A stretch of 64,000 nt of DNA from NCBI GenBank assembly GCA_039707655.1, contig CM077668.1, positions 401,787,630 to 401,851,629 on the forward strand, in the 5' to 3' direction. Shown one piece after another: positions 34,140 to 44,824 of this stretch. The position numbers were made by a program, and so were the translations under genes. Origin of the DNA: Elymus sibiricus (taxonomy: Eukaryota; Streptophyta; Magnoliopsida; Poales; Poaceae). A model generated the notes under the pieces. The model ran no database searches, was not told the DNA's origin, and was given only the letters and a program-made list of their open reading frames with translations. The stretch's first letter is position 1; each line of letters starts with the position of its first letter.

Positions 34140-34790
34140 TGACCACTACTTGACCCTACTTGATGCCTCGGCGTCGACAAAAACCCTAAAACCCTTACTT
34201 GACCCTACTTGATGCCTCGGCGTCGACAAAAACCCTAAAACCACTACTTGACCATACTTGATGCCTCGGCGTCGACAAAAACCTAAAACCCTTACTTTAC
34301 CCTACTTGATGCCTCAGCGTCGACAAAGACCCTAAAACCACTACTTGACCCTACTTGATGCCTCGGCGTCGACAAAGACCCTAAAACCACTACTTGACCC
34401 TACTTGATGCCTCGACGTCGACAAAAACCCTAAAACCACTACTTGACCCTACTTGATGCCTCGGTGTCGACAAAAACCCTAAAACCCTTACTTGACCCTA
34501 CTTGATGCCTCGGTGTCGACAAAAACCCTAAAACCCTTACTTTACCCTACTTGATGCCTCGGCGTCGACAAAAACCCTAAAACCACTACTTGACCCTACT
34601 TGATGCCTCGGCGTCGACAAAAACCCTAAAACCCTTACTTTACCCTACTTGATGCCTCGGCGTCGACAAAGACCCTAAATCCCTTACTTGACCCTACTTG
34701 ATGCCTCGGCGTCGACAAAAACCCTAAAACCACTACTTGACCCTACTTGATGCCTCGGCGTCGATAAAAACCCTAAAACCACTAGTTGAC
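34140..34790. repeat. 49-bp minisatellite, 13 copies
   Basis: The box cctcggcgtcgac (variants cctcag, cctcgacg, cctcggtg) starts at 34166, 34215, 34264, 34312, 34361, 34410, 34459, 34508, 34557, 34606, 34655, 34704 and 34753, so the period is 49 bp with one 48-bp step. Units switch between two spacer forms, aaccactacttgacc and acccttacttgacc/acccttactttacc. Each carries one ccctaaa, the plant telomere word, but this is not a telomeric array. It lies in the spacer between the two convergent MULE genes. Confidence 0.92.
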
Positions 34791-35164
34791 CCTAAAACAT
34801 ACTTAAGCTCACAATCATCAGTTGCAAAGAAACATATTTAAGATCAAATTCATCAATTGTAAAGAGCTTACTTAAGCTAAAAATCATCAGTTGCACAGAA
34901 ACATACTTAAGATCACAATCATCAATTGTAAACAGCTTACTTAAGATCACATTCACCAACTCTAAATACCATCACATTCAGCATAACTTCAAATCCATAC
35001 ATAATCATAGTACTAGATTAGTACATTACATATCCATAGTTCAGGACTACTCATAGTTCATATAATTTAAACTACTATCATTACAGCACAGCCAAACCAC
35101 ACCCTGCAAAAGGTCAGCAAATGCCAAATGATAGTGCCCACTCTTCTCTTCCACAGCCACCTGC

Positions 35165-36403
35165 TCATCCATTTATGATGGCCTTGATCGACTCCAGCCT
35201 CACATTCCTCTGTTCCAGTGTCTTTTGGAGCTCATCAATCTGGCTCTGCAAGTTCTTTCTCTCTTCATCTAGCTTCAGCTTCATGTTCCTAATGACACTG
35301 CCTTGAGCAGCTGCTAGGTTCTTAACCATGTCATACTTCTCCTCAAGCTTGCTGCTTTCACCATCTTTCCTTTCTATCTCTGCCCTCTTCTCCTGAGCAT
35401 CCAAAAGTCCATTCACATCTTCAACCAACTTCTCATAGCTGGCCTGCAGCTTCTTCTTCTCTTGTGTCAGGTTATGAACAGCAAATGAATTCATCAGATT
35501 GTCCTCAGTCCTGTTTCTCTTACTCTCTTCATACATATGCCATAACTTGGACAATGCATTCTCAAGGGTAATGGGCCAAGCTGGATCAATCCATTCAACT
35601 AGTCCATAGTTTTTACCTTCCTGAAAAAATACAGTATTCAGAGCTGGATTACTTATACAGTATTTAGAGCTGGATTAACATAAACAAGTACAGTACATTA
35701 AAGTGCTTACAAGCTAGATTACTTATAAAGTGTCCTCAAATTCAGAGCTGGCAAGCTCAAGATAGAATATTTAAACCTCTCCTAAAGTAAACAATGATGT
35801 GCTCAAAAGTAAACAAGTACTAAGTAAACAATGATGGTGTGCTAACCCATGCATCTTCTGTCTTAAATTATGAATAACATGCCAGGGTTAACAAAATGAA
35901 CTAACTAAACAATGTTGCCAGATCCAGACTAAACAATGTTGGCAGAGTAAACAATGACTGCATCCACTGTCCTAACTTCACAATATACTACAATAACTGC
36001 TTACACAGTACAGATCAATGGTAAACAAATGACAGATCTGGTTCAGTAAATCCACACCTTCCAATTAGTTCAGTTTGAACCATACCTTCTAAACCTCCTG
36101 CCAGTGTGAATCCCTTCGAAAGCAACACCCCTCTCAGCTGCCTTCCCGTGTCCATGGCAAAAAATAATCAAGTCCGTCTCAGGGCCCTCGAAATCGGAGT
36201 CTTCAGTGGTCGCAGGAACCTGGAGTGGCCAGACATTTCATCCACAACTTGAGAACAAGCTCATTCGAGAAATCCCCAAATATCAAACCCTAACCCTAAC
36301 CCTAACTCTAAGAACTGACCTTAATGGTGCCGTCGTCGGAAGCAGAACTCACGTATTCGACGGTCTGCTCGCTGCTATCCGACCCATCACTCCAGGACAC
36401 CAT
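35165..36403 (-). CDS. MULE second gene: GRF-type zinc finger plus coiled coil
   Basis: The predicted exons 36403-36320, 36219-36086, a micro-exon 35857-35847 (or 35854-35847) and 35616-35165 give about 225 aa in one frame with GT/AG introns. The first exon starts at an ATG shortly inside the right terminal repeat and encodes an acidic leader (M-V-S-W-S-D-G-S-D). The second gives a GRF-like zinc finger (F-C-H-G-H-G-K, V-A-F-E-G, H-T-G-R-R-F), completed by R-C-M-G across the micro-exon. The last gives N-Y-G-L-V-E-W-I-D-P-A-W-P and then a charged heptad-rich coiled coil of about 100 residues (S-Y-E-K-L-V-E-D-V and similar). GRF fingers bind single-stranded nucleic acid in other proteins. A helper role in transposition is inference from position. 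It does not resemble mudrB as far as I can judge. Confidence 0.72.
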
Positions 36404-36548
36404 GCCGCTGCGGCGGCGGCGCGGCGCGTCGGCGGCGGATGCGGCGACCAAGAACAGAGCGAGAGAGAGAGAGAGAGGAGCGGGCGAGCAGAGTGTCGAG
36501 CGAGCAGAGTGGAGGAGTAACGGTTCGGTCTTTTGACCAGGAGGAGCG

Positions 36549-36774
36549 AACGGCGCCGTCTAACGTCGTGTGACGGCTGTCTGGACGGCCTGGAGTGCCA
36601 CTTAGGCGAAAAACGGGCCCCACCTGTCATAAACTCACTTAACACGGCCCGTTCCGCCGATCAGTGGTTTTTGCAAAACAATTACGCAAGATGTGGTGTT
36701 TTCTGCAGAGAAACTGTATCCTAGTGATTTTCGCAAACCTAACCCTCAAAGTGGTGGTTTTATGCAATTTACTC
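36549..36774 (-). repeat. MULE terminal inverted repeat, right
   Basis: 226 bp ending gcaatttactc; partner of 29074-29299. It probably carries the promoter for the minus-strand GRF gene, whose ATG is about 146 bp inside it. Confidence 0.93.
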
Positions 36775-36783
36775 GTAATCAAG
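36775..36783. repeat. MULE target-site duplication, right
   Basis: gtaatcaag, identical to 29065-29073. Confidence 0.95.
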
Positions 36784-37027
36784 CTTGATTTCCGCAAGGC
36801 CTTGGACTCTGTCTCTTGGACTCCCTTGCCAAAATCCTCCAAATTAGAGGTTTCTCTCCAAAATTCCGTGGGTGGATCCACAACATCTTATCAACCGGAA
36901 AAACCGCTATCCTCCTCAATGGCACACCTGGCGGCTGGATCACATGCAAATATGGACTTCGCCAAGGTGACCCACTTTCCCCATACCTTTTCATTATCAT
37001 AGTAGACCTACTACAACAACTCTTTTC

Positions 37028-40000
37028 GCCAACAGAATTTGTACATATGAGCATCCCTTGGTGCTGGTTGCTCCAATCTGCCAACAGTTATCCCTCTCTT
37101 CTGATATTCAATCAGATTTGTTTCATTACTGCTCGATATTTAGATGAGGAGGGATACTCACTGTTTCAGTGATCAGAGGCTTGTGTCTATCTAATATCTA
37201 TTGATGGAAGATTCATTCAAGTTCTGAACTGCAGTTTGGTTTATTTGCAAACATGTCTCTTGGATGCATGCCGCGTGGAGGTAGCACAGATCGGTTTGTT
37301 AATTTTTACATAGTTGCTGCTTCTGAACATAATTTTGCTAGCTACGGAGTGGAGTTTCTGCCGTTGAAATATTCCTTGGAGACTACACCCAGATGCAGTG
37401 GAGGATTTAAGACTTTCCTATTTCCTCTTCAGAGTTCAGACTGTATTTCGAATCACTCAAAACAAAATATGTCGGAGGACGAACTATGATTGCCTCCCGA
37501 ATCACCACAACAATGCCCTTCTTCTTTGGAAGCCTCCTGATCCTCGTTGCTTTGACCCCTGAAGCCTTGCCCTTGCCGTGGTGCTTTGGACCTTGCTGTG
37601 AGTGAGTCTGAATGTGAGCCATGTCATGTTGGAATCTGACTCACGAGTGCTGCTGAATCCTGAAGGATGATAGGTATTATTATGCCTATTCTCCAGCAAA
37701 TGGATGAACCTATTCTGGGTTCTGTTTTGTTCTTCTAGAAAGAGGTGCAAATATGGCAGCTCTCAAACTGATTCAGATTGTACCTGGAGTGGACTACCCA
37801 GGTTCAGGAAAGATGGCCACTGACTATTAGGGTCCTTTCTGGGTTCTCTTTTATTCATCTAAGATTATATCCAACATGACTGTGACCATGTTGATTGATT
37901 TGATAATATAAGCTCGTTGCTCTACAAAAAACAACTCCAGGGCTGCTGCTGCTGCTGATGAGTTGAAATCTCAAATCATTTGAGTCAAATGAGCTACAAT
38001 ACAGAATCCAAGTAAATAGTTTGAAGTTGTGTGTTCTATGCTCTGTTGTGTTGTGCTGTGCTACAATAGTTTGAAGTTCCCTAAATTTCCAGTCGTGCCA
38101 AGTGATATTTCAGGTGTAGTGCACCTGCCCTCTTACCGGAGCGGAGCCTGTCACCGCTTCCGCTCTCCGGCGTCGCCGTCGCGGGGAAGAATGGATGTAG
38201 GCCCCGTCTCCGATGTGCGCGGCTCCCTCCTCCACTCTGGTCGCCCTCGCTGCTCCTCTCCCATCTCCGGAGCCAAGACAGACCGGTCCCAGGCCCGGCA
38301 GGCCACTCCGCCGCGGCGCGACGGAGGGAGATCCCTGCCGGCTGGAGAAGAAGCCTGCGGCGGCGGCGGCAGGCCGGCGCGGCTCCGATCTGGTTGGTTT
38401 CGACGCCTGAGCACGGCCACGAGACGTGCGGAAGGCACTGGCTGCTACACATCTCAATAGAAGACGTAGATGCAAAAATAACTAAATTTTGCATTTCCGA
38501 GGACCAAAAACGCTCCTCCAACAGATAATATAGATGAAAAACATTTATATATCCGTCTTCCGGAGATGTAAAATACAACACCTCTCGATGCAAATATACA
38601 TCTCATCTCCAGAAGATGTAAAACTGGCGGCCGCGTTCCAACTGCCCAACCGCTTTCATTTTCCTTCCCCCCGCCCGCCAGTCGCCCGCCCGCCGACCGC
38701 CGCCCAGGCCATGGCCGACTCCGACGACCCCGCCGCCTCCTCCGCCGCAGCCGCCCACCCCGTCGGGGCCTTCGCCGGCGCGACCACCGTCCCCAATCCT
38801 GCCTCCGCCTCCATGCCGCCGCCGCCATTGCTGCCACCCCAGTTTTGCCCCACCCCGACCGGTCGCCGTCGCGGCTGCCACCCCACTGCCCGAACCAGCC
38901 GCCCACCCCGCCGGGGCCTTCGCCGGCGCGACCACTGTCCCCAATCCTGCCGCCGCCGCCATTGCTGCCGCCCCAGTTTTGCCCAACCCCGACCGGTCGC
39001 CGTCGCGGCTGCCGCCCCACTGCCCGAACCGGCCGCTCCACCGCCCCCGCCTCCGGTTCCGCCGCAGCTCCGCCGCGGCCCGCCTCCAAATCAGCTGAAT
39101 TGGCCGCTTCTTCGCCGCCGAATCGCCGCCACGCCGCCGTATGATTTGAGCTCCCCCCCCCCCCCCCGCTGCCCCGCCGCCGCCGGATTCGAGCCGCACA
39201 CCCGCCACCACGCCGCTGCCGCTTTTCCGCCGCCAGACTCGACCATCTCGCACTGCACGGCCGTCGCCCCGTCGTCCCGCCGTGACCAATTCACCGCTCG
39301 ATTCACAACCGTGCCGCCGACCATTCGAGCTCCCGCCACCGCATTCGACCTCCTGGCTCTCGTCACTCGGCCGCCAGCGCACCTGCTGCCGCCGCTTGGT
39401 CCGCCGGCGCTCCTCCAGCTCTCGGCGCTCGGCCGTTGGCGCTCATGCTGACTAGTTTTACATCTCCATTTGCATCATCTATTGGGGTTGCACTTTTACA
39501 TCACCAATTTACATAATCGGTTGGAGTTGCCTCTTTTTTGGAGATGTAAAATGCACTTTTTGAAGATGTAAATTTTTACATCTCCTATTTTACATCTCCA
39601 AATTTGCATCATCTATTGGAGATGCTCTTAGGCCCATGCGTAAACCCTAAAATATTCTCCTGCCAACATTCCAAAAAAAAATCCTAAAAAATTCAGATCC
39701 AAATTCAAATTGCAGATTGAGAAACAAAATCAGCATGAATAGTGTCAATAAAGACAAAAACATGAATAGTGTGAAAAACTACACTATTCACAATAGATTG
39801 TCTTTTTTATTTCTCAATGTGTATATCGAATCCGAATTTTGTTTTAGGGATTGTAGATACATATGTTGTGAATATCCATGACTTTTTTTTTGAAACATTT
39901 TTTTTCAAATTGGTATCATGGGATCATCAAGTGTTGATATCACCTGATATTTTCATGTACACTATATACACAACTGATGACAAAAAAAGGGCTAACGCAC

Positions 40001-40823
40001 ACTTCGTCGCGCCGTTCTTCACACGTCGGATTAATTTTTTTCTTCTTAAGTTGTTGTGGTCGGTTGTTTCATTTTGATTTTATTTGCGTTGACTGGGTTT
40101 TAATTATGTTATGACGGTGTTTATTTTTTTTCAATTATCGTACCAGGGCGCTATTGAAGACGGTATTTGTTCTGAAAGAATAGCGGAGTTGTTCGGTGCG
40201 TGGTGGTGGCGTCCTTATACATTTTGACCTCGGTGCCGGCTCGACGTGGCCCCTTGGTGGCTACTATTTCACGCTGAAAAACCATGGAATTGTTGTTATA
40301 ACGTTCACATGGGCCGGCCCACAAACCTCTCGCTCGCTTAGCATATTTTTCGATTGCTCCATTGCTATATTATAAAAAGCTGGCAATCCTTTTTATTTAA
40401 AATTTTTCATTAAATCAAAAGATGTTCACAGATTTAAAAAAACGTTTATTTTTAAAATGTTGCACACTAGAAAAACATGATTTTTCAGAAAATATTTGAG
40501 AATTAAAAAAACACATGGATTTCAAAAAAATCAAATCTGAAATAAAGTTCACAAACTTTAAAATTATTTATAAACTTTAAAAATATTAATTTATTTTAAA
40601 AATCTTCATGAATTTAAAAAAATATTCAATGATTTTAGATGTGTTCATAAGCTTTTAAAATGTTCACAATTTTCAAGATATGTTCATGAATTAAATGTAA
40701 AAAAAAGAAAATTAAAATAGAAAAAAGAAGCGTTAGGGCCACTTATTTTGGCACGGGCAGCATCTTTCGGCAGCAGCACGCGAGGGCCACTACGGTTTTT
40801 GTGGCAATCGCAATGACGGTGAA
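37028..40823 (+). repeat. Segmental duplication, copy B (FHA gene deleted)
   Basis: Collinear with copy A (10185-18865) in its LINE 3' block, the FHA upstream region, one fold-back unit and the flank up to gagggccactacggttttt (about 40800). At 37945-37960 the LINE 3' flank (gggctgctgctgctgctg) joins directly to atgagttgaaatctcaa. In copy A these lie 4.9 kb apart, on either side of the FHA gene. The joint shows a ctg/gctg microhomology. Confidence 0.82.
38452..39640. mobile_element. GC-rich insertion with short inverted ends
   Basis: Copy A lacks this 1.2-kb stretch, so it is an insertion in copy B. The ends are related in inverted orientation: gctcctccaacagataat at the left and attggagatgctc at the right, with several copies of acatctcc/ggagatgtaaaa at both sides. 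The core (38620-39450) is very rich in Pro/Arg/Ala codons in every frame. It contains a direct duplication of about 140 bp at 148-bp offset (38751 and 38899, from ccgcccaccccg). This resembles a non-autonomous DNA transposon that has picked up GC-rich host DNA; the origin of the core is unknown. Confidence 0.55.
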
Positions 40824-42125
40824 CCAATGATTTGTACAGAAATGTCTGACATCTCGGGTGAAATCGAAGAGCAACAACATGCCCTCTTACACCCACTCAT
40901 GCTCCACAAATCTGAATTTCACATACAACTATAAATTTCTGTGTACAGGGAAAAAAATGAGTACAGAGTACAAGTTGCTCATCCTCGGACCAACAACAGT
41001 CCAACACTAATCAATTTACCTAGATTTTTAGTTGTTGTACAAGCTACAAAGCTCCGTCCATGTGAAGGTAAATCAGTCAAAGGCCAAGAACAAGAGCAGA
41101 GCAGATAGCATACATGGCGGGCACTGCACAACCCTCTTGATCTTACTAACCGCGTCCTCGAGTTTCGCTTCGAGCTCGGTCTCACCTTATAGAGTTGGAG
41201 GCCAGGATCAGCTGCTACAGGACCACCTCGATCCTCCCGATGGCCCTGGTCAGCTGCCTTAGAACACTCGGGTCATCTTCTGTCGAGAGATCTGACAGCC
41301 CTAACAATCCCCTGTGCGAAGAAGCAAAGGTCAGCAACTTCAGACCCAAGAGCAAAACGGCCACACGTTAGTTGCTTTAGTATGCGAAGCGACAAGGTTG
41401 TATGCTACCAGCTGAATAAAATGAATACATGCTTTCAGTTAGTTCATAATAAAACAGTTGTTGAAAGTAACAGAACTGGAGTGCAAAACTCATAAGGAAG
41501 TGGCAGCAGCTACGATCACCCTTGTGATCTGAAGTACCAATAGGGAGGACTTACAATCTAGTGATGCCTCCTTCATGGCTATGTTTAACTGCATAACATC
41601 ATTTTTGTAATGAATCTATATGTCTAATACCATTCCCATCTTATGTATTGAACTTGCCAAATGTAGAAATATATGCTCAACATCCTCACTAACCTGACCT
41701 GTTGAGATACCATCAACTGGGCACTTCAGTAGAGCATATACTTCTTAATATATCATGAAAATTTGATAGCTTATAAAAAAAATCTGGACTCTACGTTTTG
41801 AACGGATTCAGGTGCACTATCACTTATAAAAGCATGCAGCAGTCGACCATACATGTTAAGGGGATGAGATGAATTTTCTGAACCTATTCAATATACCAAA
41901 ACTGAGCTTAAAGTGCATGTGAAATGCTGATAAGCCAGTGGATGAGCTATAAAACTCTGTCAGGAACAAGGGCACTACCCATAGATACATGACCATGGCC
42001 ACTACCATAGATACATGACCACTTCTTAATAATGCTATAAACACCACTAACCACACTGCCAAAGAAAAAGTAACTTTCCCAATACATCTTCCACATGTTA
42101 CTAAACGCTTCAGAAATTCCAACCA
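40824..42125. other. Unassigned spacer with one exon-like stretch
   Basis: On the minus strand, about 41311-41216 follows a good acceptor (ttcgcacag) and reads L-G-L-S-D-L-S-T-E-D-D-P-S-V-L-R-Q-L before a stop. I do not recognise it, and no neighbouring exon could be joined. The rest, up to the LINE insertion at 42140, shows nothing further. Confidence 0.3.
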
Positions 42126-44824
42126 TGGATAAGAGTTCCGGGTCAAGCTGGTAGTTGGGGACTTAGTTCTCAACGTTATCAGCGCGTATGCCCCGCAAGT
42201 AGGCCACAATGAGAACACCAAGAGGGAGTTCTGGGAAGGCCTAGAGGACATGGTTAGGAGTGTACCGATTGGCGAGAGGCTCTTCATAGGAGGAGACCTC
42301 AATGGCCACGTGGGCACATCTAACACAGGTTTTGAAGGGGTGCATGGGGGTTTTGGCTATGGCATCAGGAACCAAGAAGGAGAAGATGTCTTAAGCTTTG
42401 CGCTAGCCTACAACATGATCATAGCTAACACCCTCTTTAAGAAGAGAGAATCACATCTAGTGACTTACAGTAGTGGGCAACACTCTAGCCAGATTGATTT
42501 CATCCTTTCGAGAAGAGAAGACAGGCGTGCATGCCTAGACTGTAAGGTGATACCTGGAGAGAGTGTTGTCCCTCAGCATAAGCTTGTGGTTGCTGACCTC
42601 CGCTTTCGGATTCGTGTCCAGCGGGACAAGCGTGCCAAAGTCGCTAGAACGAAGTGGTGGAAGCTCAAGGGGGAGGTAGCTCAGGCGTTCAAGGAGAGGG
42701 TCATTAAGGAGGGCCCTTGGGAGGAAGGAGGTGATGTAGACAACATGTGGATGAAGATGGCGACTTGCATTCGTAAGGTGGCCTCAGAGGAGTTTGGAGT
42801 GTCCAGGGGAAGTAGAAGAGAAGCTAAAGATACCTGGTGGTGGAACGATGATGTCCAGAAGGCAATTAAGGAGAAGAAAGAGTGTTTCAGACGCCTATAT
42901 CTGGATAGGAGTGCAGACAACATAGAGAAGTACAAGATGGCAAAGAAGGCCGCAAAGCGAGCTGTGAGTGAAGCAAGGGGCCGGGCGTATGAGGACCTCT
43001 ACCAACGGTTAGACACGAAGGAAGGCGAAAGGGACATCTATAAGATGGCCAAGATCCGAGAGAGGAAGACGAGGGATGTTGACCAAATCAAGTGCATCAA
43101 GGACGGAGCAGATCAACTCCTGGTGAAGAACGAGGAGATTAAGCATAGATGGCGGGAGTACTTTGACAAGCTGTTCAATGGGGAGAGTGAGAGCTCTACC
43201 ATTGATCTGGACGATTCCTTTGCTGATACTAGCAGGCTTTTTGTGCGGCGAATCCAGGAGTCGGAGGTCAAGGAGGCTTTGAAGAGGATGAAAGGAGGCA
43301 AGGCGATGGGCCCTGATTGTATCCCCATTGAGGTGTGGAGAGGCCTCGGGGACATAGCGATAGTATGGCTAACCAAACTTTTCAACCTCATTTTTCGGGC
43401 AAACAAGATGCCAGAAGAATGGAGACGGAGTATATTAGTACCAATCTTCAAGAACAAGGGGGATGTTCAGAGTTGTACTAATTACCGTGGAATTAAACTG
43501 ATGAGCCATACAATGAAGCTATGGGAGAGAGTCATTGAGCACCGCTTAAGAAGAATGACAAGCGTGACCAAAAATCAGTTTGGTTTCATGCCTGGGAGGT
43601 CGACCATGGAAGCCATTTTCTTGGTACGACAACTTATGGAGAGATATAGGGAGCAAAAGAAGGACCTGCATATGGTGTTCATTGACTTGGAGAAGGCCTA
43701 TGATAAGATACCGCGGAACGTTATGTGGTGGGCCTTGGAGAAACACAAAGTCCCAGCAAAGTACATTACCCTCATCAAGGACATGTACGATAATGTTGTG
43801 ACAAGTGTTCGAACAAGTGATGGCGACACTGATGACTTCCCGATTAAGATAGGACTGCATCAAGGGTCAGCTTTGAGCCCTTATCTTTTTGCCTTGGTGA
43901 TGGATGACGTCACAAGGGATATACAAGGAGATATCCCATGGTGTATGCTCTTTGCGGACGATGTGGTGCTAGTCGATGAGAGTCGGACGGGGGTCAACAG
44001 GAAGTTGGAGTTATGGAGGCAAACTTTGGAATCGAAAGGTTTTAGACTTAGTAGGACTAAAACCGAGTACATGAGGTGCGCTTTCGGTACTACTAGGCAC
44101 GAGGAGGAGGATGTTAGCCTTGATGGGCAGGTGGTGCCGCAGAAGGACACCTTTCGATATTTGGGGTCAATGTTGCAGAAGGATGGGGATATCGATGAAG
44201 ATGTGAACCATCGAATTAAAGCCGGATGGATGAAGTGGCGCCAAGCTTCTAGCATTCTCTGTGACAAGAGGGTACCACAAAAGCTAAAAGGCAAGTTCTA
44301 TAGGACGGCGGTTCGACCCGCAATGTTGTATGGCGCTGAGTGTTGGCCGACTAAAAGGCGACATGTGCAACAGTTAGGTGTGGCGGAGATGCGCATGTTG
44401 AGATGGATGTGTGGCCACACAAGGAAGGACCGAATCCGGAATGATGATATACGAGATAGAGTTGGGGTAGCGCCAATTGAAGAGAAGCTTGTCCAACATC
44501 GTCTGAGATGGTTTGGACATATTCAGCGCAGGCCTCCAGAAGCCCCAGTACATAGCGGACGGCTAAAGCGTGCTGATAATGTCAAAAGAGGCCGTGGTAG
44601 ACCGAACTTGACATGGGAAGAGTCCGTAAAGAGAGACCTGAAGGATTGGAGCATCACCAAAGAACTAGCCATGGACAGGAGTGCGTGGAAGCTTGCTATC
44701 CATGTGCCAGAACCATGAGTTGGTCGCGAGATCTTATGGGTTTCACCTCTAGCCTACCCCAACTTGTTTGGGACTAAAGGCTTTGTTGTTGTTGTTGTTG
44801 TTGTTGTTGTTGGATAAGAGTTCC
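42126..44824 (+). mobile_element. RTE-clade LINE, 5' truncated
   Basis: The inserted sequence is 42140-44810, flanked by a 14-bp target duplication tggataagagttcc (42126-42139 and 44811-44824). It ends in (ttg/gtt)n with no poly(A), the tail type of RTE elements. The host sequence resumes cleanly after the duplication. The 5' end lies within the endonuclease domain, so it is a truncated copy. Confidence 0.88.
42140..44718 (+). CDS. RTE-like endonuclease-reverse transcriptase, N-terminally truncated
   Basis: One frame is open from the 5' truncation point to a stop at 44718; the first ATG is at 42250 (822 codons). The start keeps the later part of the apurinic-like endonuclease ([22 protein letters not shown]). 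The reverse transcriptase follows with [24 protein letters not shown] and F-A-D-D-V-V, so the catalytic Asp pair is present. The C-terminal part has R-W-F-G-H-I-Q-R-R and R-G-R-P-N-L-T-W. The enzyme would nick DNA and copy its RNA at the nick; this copy lacks the endonuclease N-terminus and its own 5' end, so it is unlikely to be mobile. The absence of any stop points to a fairly young copy. Confidence 0.88.

Larger units (their letters stand above)
29074..36774 (+). mobile_element. Complete two-gene Mutator-like transposon (MULE)
   Basis: The 7,701-bp element has 226-bp terminal inverted repeats, a perfect 9-bp target duplication and two convergent genes: transposase (29406-33766, plus) and a GRF-zinc-finger/coiled-coil gene (36403-35165, minus). 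A repeat-rich spacer of about 1.4 kb separates their stops. Both frames appear open, and the inverted repeats differ at only two sites, so insertion is recent on the scale of this window. It sits in a LINE that is itself inside repetitive DNA. The architecture parallels maize MuDR, where convergent mudrA and mudrB are driven from the terminal repeats; function of this copy is inferred only. Confidence 0.93.
28986..37030 (+). pseudogene. LINE reverse-transcriptase fragment split by a MULE
   Basis: The left piece (28986-29073) encodes L-V-R-A-M-L-G-K-H-P-H. The right piece (36784-37030) continues K-L-D-F-R-K-A-L-D-S-V-S-W and then, after a frame change, I-L-N-G-T-P-G-G-W and L-R-Q-G-D-P-L-S-P-Y-L-F, core reverse-transcriptase motifs of plant L1-type LINEs. 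The 7.7-kb transposon and one 9-bp duplication separate them. The catalytic Y/F-A-D-D motif is not present, because the frame runs directly into the 3' non-coding block at 37028. Confidence 0.8.

Noticed and set aside
34140..34790. Possible telomeric or CRISPR-like array
   Set aside because: The ccctaaa word occurs once per 49-bp unit, not in tandem. There are no unique spacers, and the organism is a plant.
36284..36306. Short run of ccctaa repeats in the GRF gene intron
   Set aside because: Only about three units of a 6-bp period; too short to be more than a chance interstitial telomere-like word.
38454..39451. Long frames (211, 259 and 305 codons) on both strands
   Set aside because: The DNA is extremely GC-rich with few stops in any frame. 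The text is Pro/Arg/Ala/Gly-rich and duplicated, with no recognised domain.
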